NCBI GenBank assembly: GCA_013400115.1
Contig: VXBP01009438.1
Coordinates: forward strand, 434,001-498,000
Direction: 5' to 3'
DNA length: 64,000 nt
Source: Rhinopomastus cyanomelas
Taxonomy: Eukaryota; Chordata; Aves; Bucerotiformes; Rhinopomastidae
Part shown: in pieces, positions 24,862 to 33,787 of the stretch
Position numbering within the stretch: the stretch's first letter is position 1
Layout: each line of letters starts with the position of its first letter
Made by a program: the position numbers and the translations under genes
Notes under the pieces: generated by a model
What the model was told of the DNA's origin: nothing
Seen by the model: only the letters and a program-made list of their open reading frames with translations
Database searches by the model: none

Positions 24862-25281
24862 TCAGTACTAAATATTTCAAAAACTATAAAGATGACATTA
24901 CGGAAACATCTGCCTGACACCAAGCCAGTTAACGACTGGCTGAAGCTGGACACAGTTAAGCAGTGCTGTCTTAGTTTTACAAAAACTCCTCCCAGATAAA
25001 GCATGCGTATTGAGGTAAAAAGGGTCTTTGGAGCGGGTCTTCTCATGATGAACTTTCCTTTCGTCACTTTTGCTGCTAGAGTATACAAGATTCTTGTTGT
25101 GCAAGCTCATTGTTTTCTTCGTTGTGTTCTGTACAAGCTCGGTTAGTCTGAACAAAGCTGTACAGCAATTCTAAATATTATTCCAAAGCAGCTTACTGTT
25201 ACATGCTAAAGTTCACCTAACATCCTATTCATCTATTAATCTATTAATAAAAATCCTCCCAACCCACAGTTATTTATCACA
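24862..25281 (-). repeat. 3' LTR, U3 part
   Basis: On the minus strand the LTR starts TGTGATAAATAACTGTGGG directly after the polypurine tract. About 420 bp of U3 follow before the CR1 interruption at 24861. Two overlapping open frames on the minus strand here (25155-24898 and 25088-24849) match no protein I know, and the N falls in one of them. I regard them as chance frames of U3. No second copy of this LTR is visible in the window. Confidence 0.68.
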
Positions 25282-25282
25282 A

Positions 25283-25294
25283 TTTCCCCCTTTT
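25283..25294 (-). promoter_or_regulatory. Polypurine tract (second-strand primer site)
   Basis: AAAAGGGGGAAA on the minus strand, two bases before the TG that opens the LTR. This is the standard arrangement at the 3' LTR of retroviruses. It fixes both the strand of the element and the LTR start. Confidence 0.78.
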
Positions 25295-25596
25295 GTTTCT
25301 GATCACTATTTTTATTAAAGGTAGTTTACTCCTATTTTGCCTTTTGAATCCATTCACGTTCTTCCAGGAGCTGTCTTGCTTCTGCATGATGAGTAGAAGG
25401 GGTATAATTCAGCATCATCATTCATCGAGGGAATGATTCCTTTCGAGCAGTGCAGTGTGCACTGTACAAGTGAGTAGGTGATTAGGACAAAAGTAATTGA
25501 AAAACTGCACCAGCGATCTGTTGTTTTAGCCGTTTGAGGTTAGGTAATGAAGAAATTAGTTTACCCTGTATTTCTGCAAATCTCCATGTGTCATCC
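25295..25596 (-). other. Region between env and polypurine tract
   Basis: In an intact element this would hold the membrane-spanning segment and cytoplasmic tail of env plus a short 3' leader. Here the frames are broken by many stops, and I see no clear hydrophobic segment in a continuous frame, so the membrane anchor appears lost. Confidence 0.4.
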
Positions 25597-25929
25597 TTAG
25601 ACACTTGGTGAGAGACTTTTTTGGCCCTTTGTATTGTTCAGATCAGTAACAACTCGATTGCTTTCGTCTCTGTCAGTACAGCAGCTAACATTGATTACCA
25701 TGCAGACTCTGCCTTGAACTGCTGAAAGCGTATCCACTGCCTTTCTATTTTGAATCACTACCTGAGAAAGACTTATTACCTCAATCTGTAAAGCCTCTAA
25801 AGCATCTACCGTTCGATTTTCAATTTCTTCGGTGATGATAGAAATATTGATAGCTTTTTCTGATTTGTTTACCCCTAAGCAAGATACAAACCGTCTAACA
25901 AAGCTGTGGAAGCCTGTCTGTCTAGTCAA
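25597..25929 (-). pseudogene. env: Retroviral env transmembrane subunit remnant
   Basis: An open frame of 110 codons. At residues about 45-64 it has the heptad-rich, Leu/Ile/Val-spaced helix leading to SLSQVVIQNRKAVDTL, then the immunosuppressive-domain position, and then a CX6CC motif (C, six residues, CC) at about residues 76-84. This order is diagnostic for the ectodomain of gamma- and alpha-type retroviral TM proteins, which normally drives membrane fusion. The hydrophobic fusion peptide expected upstream is not evident, and the membrane anchor downstream is not in frame. Unrelated stops flank it. It is the best-kept part of the provirus; it is too incomplete to be called a domesticated gene. 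Confidence 0.8.
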
Positions 25930-26145
25930 TAGGGGGTTTTCAACCTCCTTCTAGGTTTCTTTTTCAGGTATCTTGCCAACCACTCTAATATTTGGGACTA
26001 CCATGCCTAAAGCACAGATTCACTTCCATTTTAAGAGTAAAATTTTTAAAGCTCTGTTGTCACATATCCAATATCAGCCTGTTTCCCCATGCCCATCTTT
26101 TGGGATGGGCCATCCAATCAAAGGTTTTATTTTCCTCAAATGCCG

Positions 26146-26349
26146 CTAATGATCCCAAGTCAAATATGAGCCCAACTGGTCACTTCTTTGGAAAGAGCAT
26201 CCTTTTATAATTCCAAAGTTTGTTGTTTTGATTTCCTTACACCCTTGTTCTGATTGATTTTGACACCTTTGAATACAGGTGAAGTTATACCCTGTGATGA
26301 CATCGTTAAGAGGTAGATCTTGTTGATAATTGAGGTCAGCTGATTCCAA
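26146..26349 (-). pseudogene. env: Probable env surface subunit fragment, C-terminal side
   Basis: A 67-codon open frame between the TM remnant and the larger surface fragment. It contains an N-glycosylation-like NFT and several Cys (FTCIQRC, EQGC, KGC), which suits an extracellular env region. Position and strand agree with the neighbours. I recognise no specific motif, so the call rests on context and Cys content. Confidence 0.45.
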
Positions 26350-26608
26350 AACCTATTAATCTTACTTTCAAAACCCTTGTGTCCTGTTCGTATTACTGGA
26401 TCCCAAGGCCTGTGTGGGTAAATGGGTGCAAATCACATTTAACACTTTGGTTATCCTATGCACCATTGTTGTATAGGAGTTTTGTTCCTTCCTTTCTTTT
26501 GTAATTTCCTTCTACCCCTTTCTCTATTATTAATATTGTCAATATTAACAGAACTCTTTTCTGTAAACTCTTAGTTTGGATTGTTTTAGCTGTTTGAATT
26601 TTCATGTG

Positions 26609-27140
26609 TCAGGCTGTACTCCTCTCTCCCATGAATAATGAATACTTTTGTCCAGTAAGAGTATGGACTTCCAGGCTGGTATCATAACAACATTGATCTG
26701 TGTGGATACAGATGGCCATAGTGGAGATATATTTTTCCTTCACTCTTGTGAGGTCTGATGTAGCTTGGACCTCCACCTTTCCATGCCAGTTGAGTTGCTT
26801 CCAACTATGGGTTTGCAATTGATCTTCTCGGAGGCAGGTCCAGAGGATAATCCAATCTTGCCCTTGGATGAGGTCTGACCTCTTTTTATTTATGTATACC
26901 TCCTGGTTAGTTCTTCCACAATAATTATGAGTCCACTTTACCTCTCCCAGTGAAGAGGTATGTTTACACTGAACGCACCTCAAGTCCAAACTCTTATGGA
27001 GGTAACTCTCACAGTTACACCTGACCCTTATGTATGTGGAACAGACAGAGAACACAAAGCCAGCAGCTCCTCCTCTCTTGTCCCAGGGGTGAAATTTTCT
27101 GCTGGAGATGTTCCTCTCATGGACCATTTTATCTTATCAC
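26609..27140 (-). pseudogene. env: Probable env surface subunit fragment
   Basis: A 172-codon frame on the minus strand lying between integrase and TM, exactly where the surface subunit belongs. It is Cys-rich (RVRCNCESYLHKSLDLRCVQC; later WTC, CIHTDQCC) and Trp-containing, as expected for a disulfide-bonded receptor-binding region, but I cannot match it to a named family. Stops separate it from the pieces on either side. No signal peptide is visible in this frame. Confidence 0.5.
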
Positions 27141-27266
27141 TTGTGTCTTTTCTCTAATTCCTTCAGTCAGGATTGTGGATTGATCTTTTTGTAGCCTGCT
27201 CCCATTAGCCAAGATTAGAGAGTGATCACGGGGATACTTTAAAAGTTTCAGATCAAAGTCACTGCA

Positions 27267-27936
27267 TCATAGAATCATAGAATCATTAAGGATTGGAAGG
27301 GACCTCAAAAGATCATCTAGATCAATCCCCCCACCACAGCGGGATCACCTAGACCAAGTTGTACAGGAACATATCCAGGTGGGTTTTAAACATCTCCAGT
27401 GAAGGAGACTCCACAACCACACTGGGCAACCTGTTCCAGTGCTCCATCACCCTCACTGTGAAGAAGTTCCAGCTTACAAACCTTGCCCCTCGTCCTATCA
27501 GTAGATGACATTGAGAGGAGCCTAGCTCCATCCTCCTGACACCACTCCTCAAATATTGATAGACATTAATGAGGTGACCCTTCAGTCTCCTCTTCTCCAA
27601 GCTAAAGAGACCCAGCTCCATCAGCCTTTCCTCGTAAGGGAGGTGCTCCTTCATCATCCTCATTGTCCTCTGCTGGACTTGCTCCAGTAGCTCTGTGTCC
27701 TTGAACTGAGGAGCCCAGAACTGGACACAATACTCCAGATGTGGTCTCATCAGTGCAGAGTAGAGGGGGAGAAGAACCTCTCTTGATCTGCTAACCACCC
27801 CTCTTCTAATCTACCCCAGGATCCTGCTGGCCCTCTTGGCCACAAGAGCACATTTCTGGCTCATAGTCATTCTGCTGTCCACCAGGACCCCCAGGTCCCT
27901 TTCTCCGACACTGCTCCTTCCAGATGTATTTGTTTA
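27267..27936 (-). mobile_element. CR1 LINE inserted between integrase and env
   Basis: Minus-strand copy of the frequent family. The reversed tail (CATAGAATCATAGAATCAT) begins at about 27267, and the text runs inward to 'caccaggacccccaggtccctttctccgacactgctcc'. It retains an uninterrupted 149-codon part of ORF2 (27798-27349) with VSRSREVLLPLYSALMRP, LEYCVQFWAPQF and YEERLMELGLFSLEKRR, so it is rather well preserved despite small deletions near 27465. Proviral sequence continues on both sides; I could not define a target-site duplication, which is normal for CR1. Confidence 0.94.
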
Positions 27937-28300
27937 TCGGAGTTACTGGCTGCCCTGGGAAATTGGATGAATTTCTGTAGGGATGTTTAGGACCAGAAGG
28001 GGCTGGCACAATTGTCAGAGCTTTTGGACAAAAAGCCATGAGTTTCAGGCATCCATTTACCCTCCATCAGTTATTCACTGTGGTTACCACGCTGGGCAGC
28101 CATCTTGGCCATTGTGCCTCATGAGGTTTAAGAAAACCCTTCAGTAGGTCATTAGTTCCTTCTACAATTCCGTTAGCCTGTGGATAATAGAGCATGAAAA
28201 ATCTGGGTAATTCCCTCCTGTGTTGCCCAGTCTTGCATGATTTTTGTTGTAAAATGTGAACCTGCATCTAACTGGATGAATTTGGGCTTGAAAAAGCATT
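27937..28300 (-). pseudogene. pol: Retroviral integrase remnant
   Basis: The frame at 28267-28067 contains YYPQANGIVEG, where the Glu is the last acidic residue of the integrase DDE triad, followed by NDLLKGFLKPHEAQWPRWL. The same frame carries on past a premature TGA into the integrase C-terminus (28039 to about 27937), which the CR1 then interrupts. The earlier catalytic Asp residues lie in frame-shifted or missing sequence upstream. Inactive. Confidence 0.83.
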
Positions 28301-28348
28301 AAGCTGGCACTTTAAAACTTGCCCTGTGTTCTCTCCATTGGTGTGTGC

Positions 28349-28645
28349 AAATCACAGAATTACTGAGGCTGGAAAAGACCTCTGAGCCTCTGAGCTCACC
28401 CAGCCCAGCCTATCATCTAACATCACCACAACCTAGACCATGGCACTAAGTGGCACATCCAGTCTGTCCTTCCAAACTTCCAGGGATAAGGACTCCACTA
28501 CTGCCCTGGGCAGTCTGTTCCGCTATCTGCTCACCTTTTCCATGAGGAATGGCTTTTTAACATCCAACCTAACCCTCCTCTTGTAGCTTCAGGCCCTGCC
28601 CTCTTGTCCTGTCGCTAATTGCTTGGGAAAAGAGCCCAATCCCCA
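28349..28645 (-). mobile_element. CR1 LINE, second family, inserted upstream of integrase
   Basis: Minus-strand CR1 3' end with reversed text TCACAGAATTACTGAGGC, 'agaccatggcactaagtggc' and 'gcttcaggccctgccctc', ending near 'agagcccaatccccac'. This is the same end type as 18753-19540 and differs from the two other CR1 copies in this provirus. It separates the integrase from the next pol-like fragment. Confidence 0.92.
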
Positions 28646-28925
28646 CAAGTCCAAAATTACTACACTTCCAACTCCAAAGCTGCTCTGAGTAGTAGTTGAG
28701 TACGCATTCCAATTATCTGTCTCTGAAGAAACTGGGGAAACATCTGTGAGTACCAAACCTCCACCATACAGGAAGTAGCAGTGACCACAAGGGGTAAGTA
28801 GAGTTGGAGAATATCAAAAGCCCTGATGCAAGGACCAAAACTCAGTAGCTGCTCAGGGCTCTTCAAAATGCTTCTGAGATTTTCAGTGATTTGACCACCT
28901 TGCTATGCTTTTGGAGATTCAGAAA
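28646..28925 (-). pseudogene. pol: Possible pol fragment (RT to RNase H connection)
   Basis: A 68-codon frame (28866-28660) contains AFDILQLYLPLVVTATS and later RQIIGMRTQLLLRAALELEV. This pattern of spacing resembles the thumb/connection part of gammaretrovirus-like pol, ahead of RNase H. It lies just upstream of the integrase once the CR1 at 28349-28645 is removed, and is on the same strand, which supports the call. The match is loose and by eye. Confidence 0.35.
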
Positions 28926-28930
28926 TCATG

Positions 28931-31198
28931 ATTAACACTGGCAAAAGAGAAATGTTTTCTCCATTTATTTTTATTGATAATCAGACAGGCAGGGCTAAGG
29001 TGCTAGATATCTGAGCAATTCTGTGTGTTCACCTCTGCATCAATGTGAGGCTGCAACGTCTTGTCCAAGTGTCTCTTGGAAACACTAGTGAAAGTATCGT
29101 AAAATAAACAAGCGTAATTAACACAAATAAACACTCAATTAAACATGCTATTCCTCAGTAGGGAACTGAGGCACAAGGACTCCATGATTTAATTAAGACC
29201 ATGGAGCTGATGTAAGTCCTGGAATGAAAGCTTAGAATTATAGAATCACAGAACTGTAGAATACACTGCTCTGTGTTGGGTAGACTGGTGGCACACAGTG
29301 TCCCTGCACAACGAGTATCATCTTTATGAAGTGTATGAGCAGGCATGAGGTGAGGGAGGAAGCATTACGTGTCATTGGACTGGAGTTGAAATCTGAGTGA
29401 CTTGGCTTTACTTGTCCACATCATAATTTTTTCCCCATTTATAACGGGACTGTGCGATCAGGAAAACGGCTGATGTGCATTTGCTAAGCAACAGCTGCAG
29501 AGGAAAGAAACTGGCTGCCTAGAGCAGAAGTGACTCTTTTCTGCAGCCAAAATGCTAGCGTAAACAAAGGGAACAAGATTCCAAAGCCAGACTGTGAAAT
29601 TATGGCCTCACTGACAACTTTGGCAAGATTCCTGCTGACTTCAGGAAAACTGAATTTCACCCAAATCTCCTAATAGAAATGAGAACGTCTTGAGCAAAGC
29701 ATATTTAATGCTGGCTGTGCCTCTGCTGAGTGGGATTTCTGATTATGAAATGATGCTCTTTATTTGTCTGTCAGCAATTGCTGTAACTTGTGCCCACACC
29801 TTCAGTTTTATGGTGATTTAAGCCTGTCCATACAGTAGTGTTTTAATAGCATTACTGGGAGAATAGCCACAGTAAGTCTGTCTGAAAGGCTCCTCACAGG
29901 GCACAGAAAATGCTGTGGCTGTGATGCAAGGTGCTGATCCAGTGCGAACATGATGTGCTGATTCAAAGTTACTTAAGAAACGCTGACAAGCTGATGTTCA
30001 CACAAGGAGAACCTGTGCTGGACTGGGTGTCCTCTGCCCTTTTGCTGCTAGCACGAAGTCAGAATCAAGCACGATGTTGGTGTGAGCTCCATCCCGTATG
30101 CTGACTGATGGATGGTTCTGAGTCAAATTTTATCTGAATTTCCACGGTGGACCAATAGTGTCTGTAACTGGTGTCTTAGGATCATGGCTCCATGGCCATA
30201 GCTGCCATGAGCAAGACACTGCCACTGGCTTCTCTTCCTCCTTTGTTTCCTCCAATATTTTTATTCTATTCTCCTGTTTCACTGCCACTGACAACAGTTG
30301 CCAACTGAGTCCCCTTACTGTGTTCTCAAGTAATTGTCCTCAAGTCATTGTCCCATTGAATTGTTACAAGAATTTAAAATTAAGATATTAGCATCCTCCC
30401 AGCCCCTTGGTAGACTACCCGTCGATGTGCAGAAGCAGCGTTTCAATCAGTTCTGGTGGAATAGTTGCATTACGCATGAATGAATACACAAAGTGTCTGA
30501 GAAGACCACAGGTGTGGTATGTGTTTGGTTTTGGTTTGATTTTTGCTGCCATTCGAAGCTAATGTGGTTTGTAGGATCCTGCTGAGTTCAGAGTTGTGCA
30601 TTACTGGAGGGATGTGCGTTATTATAGGGAGTCCAACGTTTCCAGCAGTACCTGTGGAATCATCTTGCATTACAAGTTGTCTTTTACACATGCTGAGTAA
30701 CATATTCCGCTGCACCTTTACAAGTGAGTGAGCCTTCCTTCAAGGTTTGACAAATGGGTAGGAGTAAAGTACAAAAATATTGACTAGAAACACTTTAAGT
30801 CCTTCGTGCTTGCAAGATCTACAACGAAGTGACAAGAAAGCACAAAATATTTAGTCATCCCGGCGTGCGTGTCCAAGTACCACAGCACTGGAATCATCTA
30901 GTGAGGAGTGGTTAAGGCAAAACCCCACTGTCGTAATGGAGTTTGTTGTGTATTTTCACTAAATACACAGCAAATGGCTTCTGTGCAGCTTTCAGCATAA
31001 GATCAGATTCCTGGCTAGGGACTGAACTGCAACCACAACATAAGCTCTTCACAGAATTTCTTGCCGTTCTTCTGCTCTTTTCCATCACACCAAGCAGAAA
31101 TCACCTGATTCTCTTTACCTGTTGACTAGGTTTCAAATGAAAGCAACAAAGCAAATATTATTGCTCCTAAATGTCTTGTCTAGAGCTTTACCCTTATA
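28931..31198. other. Unrecognised DNA
   Basis: No transposon recognised apart from a CR1-tip-like scrap at 29237-29262 that is too short to call. A minus-strand protein-like frame at 30543-30715 is listed separately. Confidence 0.45.
30543..30715 (-). other. Protein-like open stretch, unknown (weak)
   Basis: The minus strand reads QLVMQDDSTGTAGNVGLP and then PVMHNSELSRILQTTLASNG without a break, a composition unlike the surrounding chance frames. It could be a coding exon or the scrap of a retrocopy. No clear acceptor or donor brackets it on the minus strand. On the plus strand an acceptor-like tract (near 30559) and a GTGAGT donor (near 30723) bracket roughly the same interval, which would argue for an exon in the other direction. 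Undecided. Confidence 0.15.
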
Positions 31199-31317
31199 TT
31201 CTGAAGGAAGACCCAAGTAACTATAGACCAGTCAGCCTTCCTCCAGCCCAGGAAAGGTGATGGAATAATTTATCGTTGAAGCTGTCTCTAAAGCACAGCA
31301 AGGACAAGAGGGTCAAT
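31199..31317 (+). mobile_element. Older CR1, left part (interrupted)
   Basis: Start of a plus-strand CR1 at the RT region ('gacccaagtaactatagaccagtcagcc', 'ggacaagagggtcaat'). The text breaks off at about 31317. Its continuation is found after the nested element, at 31972. Confidence 0.9.
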
Positions 31318-31971
31318 AGCTGGACAGCAGGATGACTATGAGCCAGCAATGTGCCCTTGTGTCCAAGAAAACCAATGGCATCCTGGGGTGGATCAGAAGT
31401 GGGGTGCTTAGTAGATCAAGATAGGTTCTTCTTCCCCTCTACTCTGCCCTGGCGAGACTGCATCTGGAATAGTATGTCCAGTTCTGGGCCCTCAGTTTAA
31501 AAAGGACATGGAACCGCTAGAGAGAGTCCAGTGCAGAGCCATGAAGATGATGGAGTAGAACAGCTACCTTATGAGGAAAGGCTGAGGGAGCTGGGTGTCT
31601 TAACCTTGGAGAAGAGGAGACTGAGGGGTTATCTCATTAATGCCTATAAACATGTGAAAGGTGGGTGTCAGGAGGGTGGAGCCAGGCTCCTCTCAATGTC
31701 ATCTACTGATAGGACGAGGGGCAATGGTTGTAAGCTGGAACATAGGAGGTTCCACATCAATCTGAGAAGGAACTTCTTCACCGTGAGGGTGACAGAGCAC
31801 TGGAAGTGGCTGCCCAGGGAGGTTAGGGAGTCTCCTTCTCTGGGAACATTTAAAACCCACCTGGATGTGTTCCTGTACAACTTGGTCTAGGTGATTCTGC
31901 TGTGTTGGGGGGATTGGACTAGATGATCTTTTGAGGTCCTTTCTCATCCCTAATGTTCTGTGATTCTGTGT
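31318..31971 (+). mobile_element. Younger CR1 nested in the older CR1
   Basis: A 5'-truncated CR1 of the frequent family. It starts at 'ctggacagcaggatgactatg', in the C-terminal part of ORF2, and ends TGTTCTGTGATTCTGTGTGATT. A 119-codon frame (31531-31890) keeps YEERLRELGVLTLEKRR, RRNFFTVRVTEHW and the end LDVFLYNLV followed by the stop. It lies in the same orientation as its host. Confidence 0.92.
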
Positions 31972-32262
31972 GATTAAGGACAGTCAGCATGGTTTCACCA
32001 AAGGGAAGTCGTGCGTGCCCAACCTGGTAGCTGTTTATGAGGATATAACCAGGTGGATAGATGATGGCAAAGCAGTGGATGTGGTCTATCTTGACTTCAG
32101 TAAAACATTGGACACAGTCTCCCACAGCATCCTTGTAGCCAAACTGAGGCAGTGTGGTCTGGACGATAGGGTAGTGAGGTGGATCGTGAACTTTCTGCAG
32201 GATAGAAGGCAGAGAGTAGTGGTCAATGGGACAGAGTCCCTTCCAATCCCTAATTCTGTGAT
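31972..32262 (+). mobile_element. Older CR1, right part, internally deleted
   Basis: It resumes exactly where the left part stopped: 'attaaggacagtcagcatggtttcacc' corresponds to the next bases in the 16.3-kb copy. It encodes DSQHGFTKGKSCVPNLVAV, RT motif A as YLDFSKTLD, and WIVNFLQDRRQRVVVNGTES in one frame (31970-32344). At about 32238 the text jumps from 'gggacagagtc' straight to the 3' tail (CCTTCCAATCCCTAATTCTG), removing RT motifs B and C and the C-terminus. The joint has a two-base overlap (TC). Confidence 0.9.
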
Positions 32263-33749
32263 TCTGCATTCTCCCCGTTCATCTTCCAGGGCTGCTGTGG
32301 CATCACAACACCCAGCCCTGTGGCTGAGCATGTGTGTTGTGTAACTATCTGCTCTTACAAGGTATATTTTGTTTGCTTATTGCCACTTGTCTCACGAGAG
32401 TTTCTCTGCCATTATCTGTCATCAGGAGCCATAACACCAGATGAGGGGGAGTGGGGAAAGCTGTCCTGTGGCACAACAAACCAGAAACCCCATGCTGACA
32501 TGCTTCTCCTACCTGTGTTCACGTTGATTTTCCTCTTAAGGCTTACAAGGAGAAAGTCCAGCACTGTTGACCAGCACTTCATGTTGATAGTCTCTGAGTG
32601 CTCCTACCACTCACCAGGTCCTGCAAAGGTATAAATCTGTATCCATTTCATCTGTAAGTGACTGCTGAACTCCATCTGCATGCCACATCACATTAAAGGA
32701 GAGCTGGGCTGTGGAGGTTAGCCCATGCTTATTTCTGACATATTTCCCTGCAGCCAGTAGGACTGCTTTTGAAAATTTCAAGCACCTAATTTTAAGGGTT
32801 TTATCCTACCTGCCAGATCTTATAATGCCAGCACAATCCAGATAAAGTGAAAGGAGAATGATAAAGACACCGCATTGGTAAAAACACTGGCAGCAGCCTG
32901 AATTTAAATCTTTTTCTTGTTAGACTCAAGTTCAGTATTTTGAGATATCCAGATCATTAATTAGTCTTGTGAAGACTGTGCAAACGAAAAGCTTTGAAAA
33001 TCACATTATGTGCTTACAATGGTGTTGATACGTTCTTAAAGCTTCTTGAAAATTAGGCTGCATTTTGAGGAGAAATTACGAAACTCTGTTTATTTTCACT
33101 TGAAAAATAGGATCCTTTAAAAACATTGATTGCTTCATTTTAACTCAAAAATGTCTCTCTCTGTGAATGAGAGCCAGGTTTAAATGCAGTGTTCAGAAAC
33201 ATTAGACTAATTATTGACGCAGGAAAATAAATACTCACATACTGAAATGTAAACATGAAAGAGGAGCTTTCATTCTTTTATGTGAAAAAAATTAGCATGT
33301 TCTTGAATGGTAATTGGCCACACAAGCCCATGGTAAGACTGCACACACTGGGATTTGTCTCAGCAGAACAACTTTTGAAACTATTAGATCTGCAGCAGAC
33401 TTTAAAGTGCAGAGTGTAGAGGGAAGGAGAGGGTAGTTCTTAAATATGGTGTGTACAGTGGGTATATTTTTGCCTCTGTGCAGGAACTCTGGAGCATGTG
33501 TTCAGTGGGCTGCAGAATCACTCACCATAAACAAGAAATTCTTTCATACATTTTGGGAAGTGGTGCTTTTAGTCTGAATGCGGAAGCTATGCTTATCCTA
33601 TGGAAATTCTACTCCCTAGACCTTTCAAATGTATGAATCATATGCATGTATGGGTTTTCTGCCTTGGAATGTTGTTTCACTTCATTAATAAATTCATTAT
33701 CCTGTGAGCACATGGAGTTTTTTCAGTGTTGAAGTCAGCAGTCACAGCA

Positions 33750-33787
33750 GCTACCATAGCAGACACTATGGTAGCAGCCATAGTGTC
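33750..33787. repeat. Two overlapping, mutually exclusive 10-bp hairpins
   Basis: Hairpin 1: GCTACCATAG (33750-33759), loop CAGACA, CTATGGTAGC (33766-33775). Hairpin 2: GACACTATGG (33762-33771), loop TAGCAG, CCATAGTGTC (33778-33787). Both stems are perfect, and they share CTATGG (33766-33771), so only one can form at a time. Confidence 0.9.

Larger units (their letters stand above)
24327..28930 (-). mobile_element. Endogenous retrovirus remnant, with three CR1 insertions
   Basis: A minus-strand provirus remnant. In its own direction it shows a possible RT-RNase H connection fragment (28925-28646), integrase (about 28300-27937), env surface remnants (about 27140-26146), env transmembrane subunit (25929-25597), polypurine tract (25294-25283) and 3' LTR (25281-24327). 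It is interrupted by CR1 copies at 28349-28645, 27267-27936 and 24506-24861. I see no gag, no RT core, no primer binding site and no 5' LTR in the window, so the 5' half is lost. Integrase and env carry stops and frame changes; the element is dead. The integrase and the CX6CC-type env suggest an orthoretrovirus-like element of the gamma or alpha env type. Confidence 0.82.

Noticed and set aside
24849..25155. Two minus-strand open frames (79 and 85 codons)
   Set aside because: They lie in LTR U3, one crosses the N, and neither shows any protein motif.
29237..29262. TAGAATCACAGAACTGTAGAAT, resembling a CR1 tip
   Set aside because: Too short and lacks the next conserved CR1 block.
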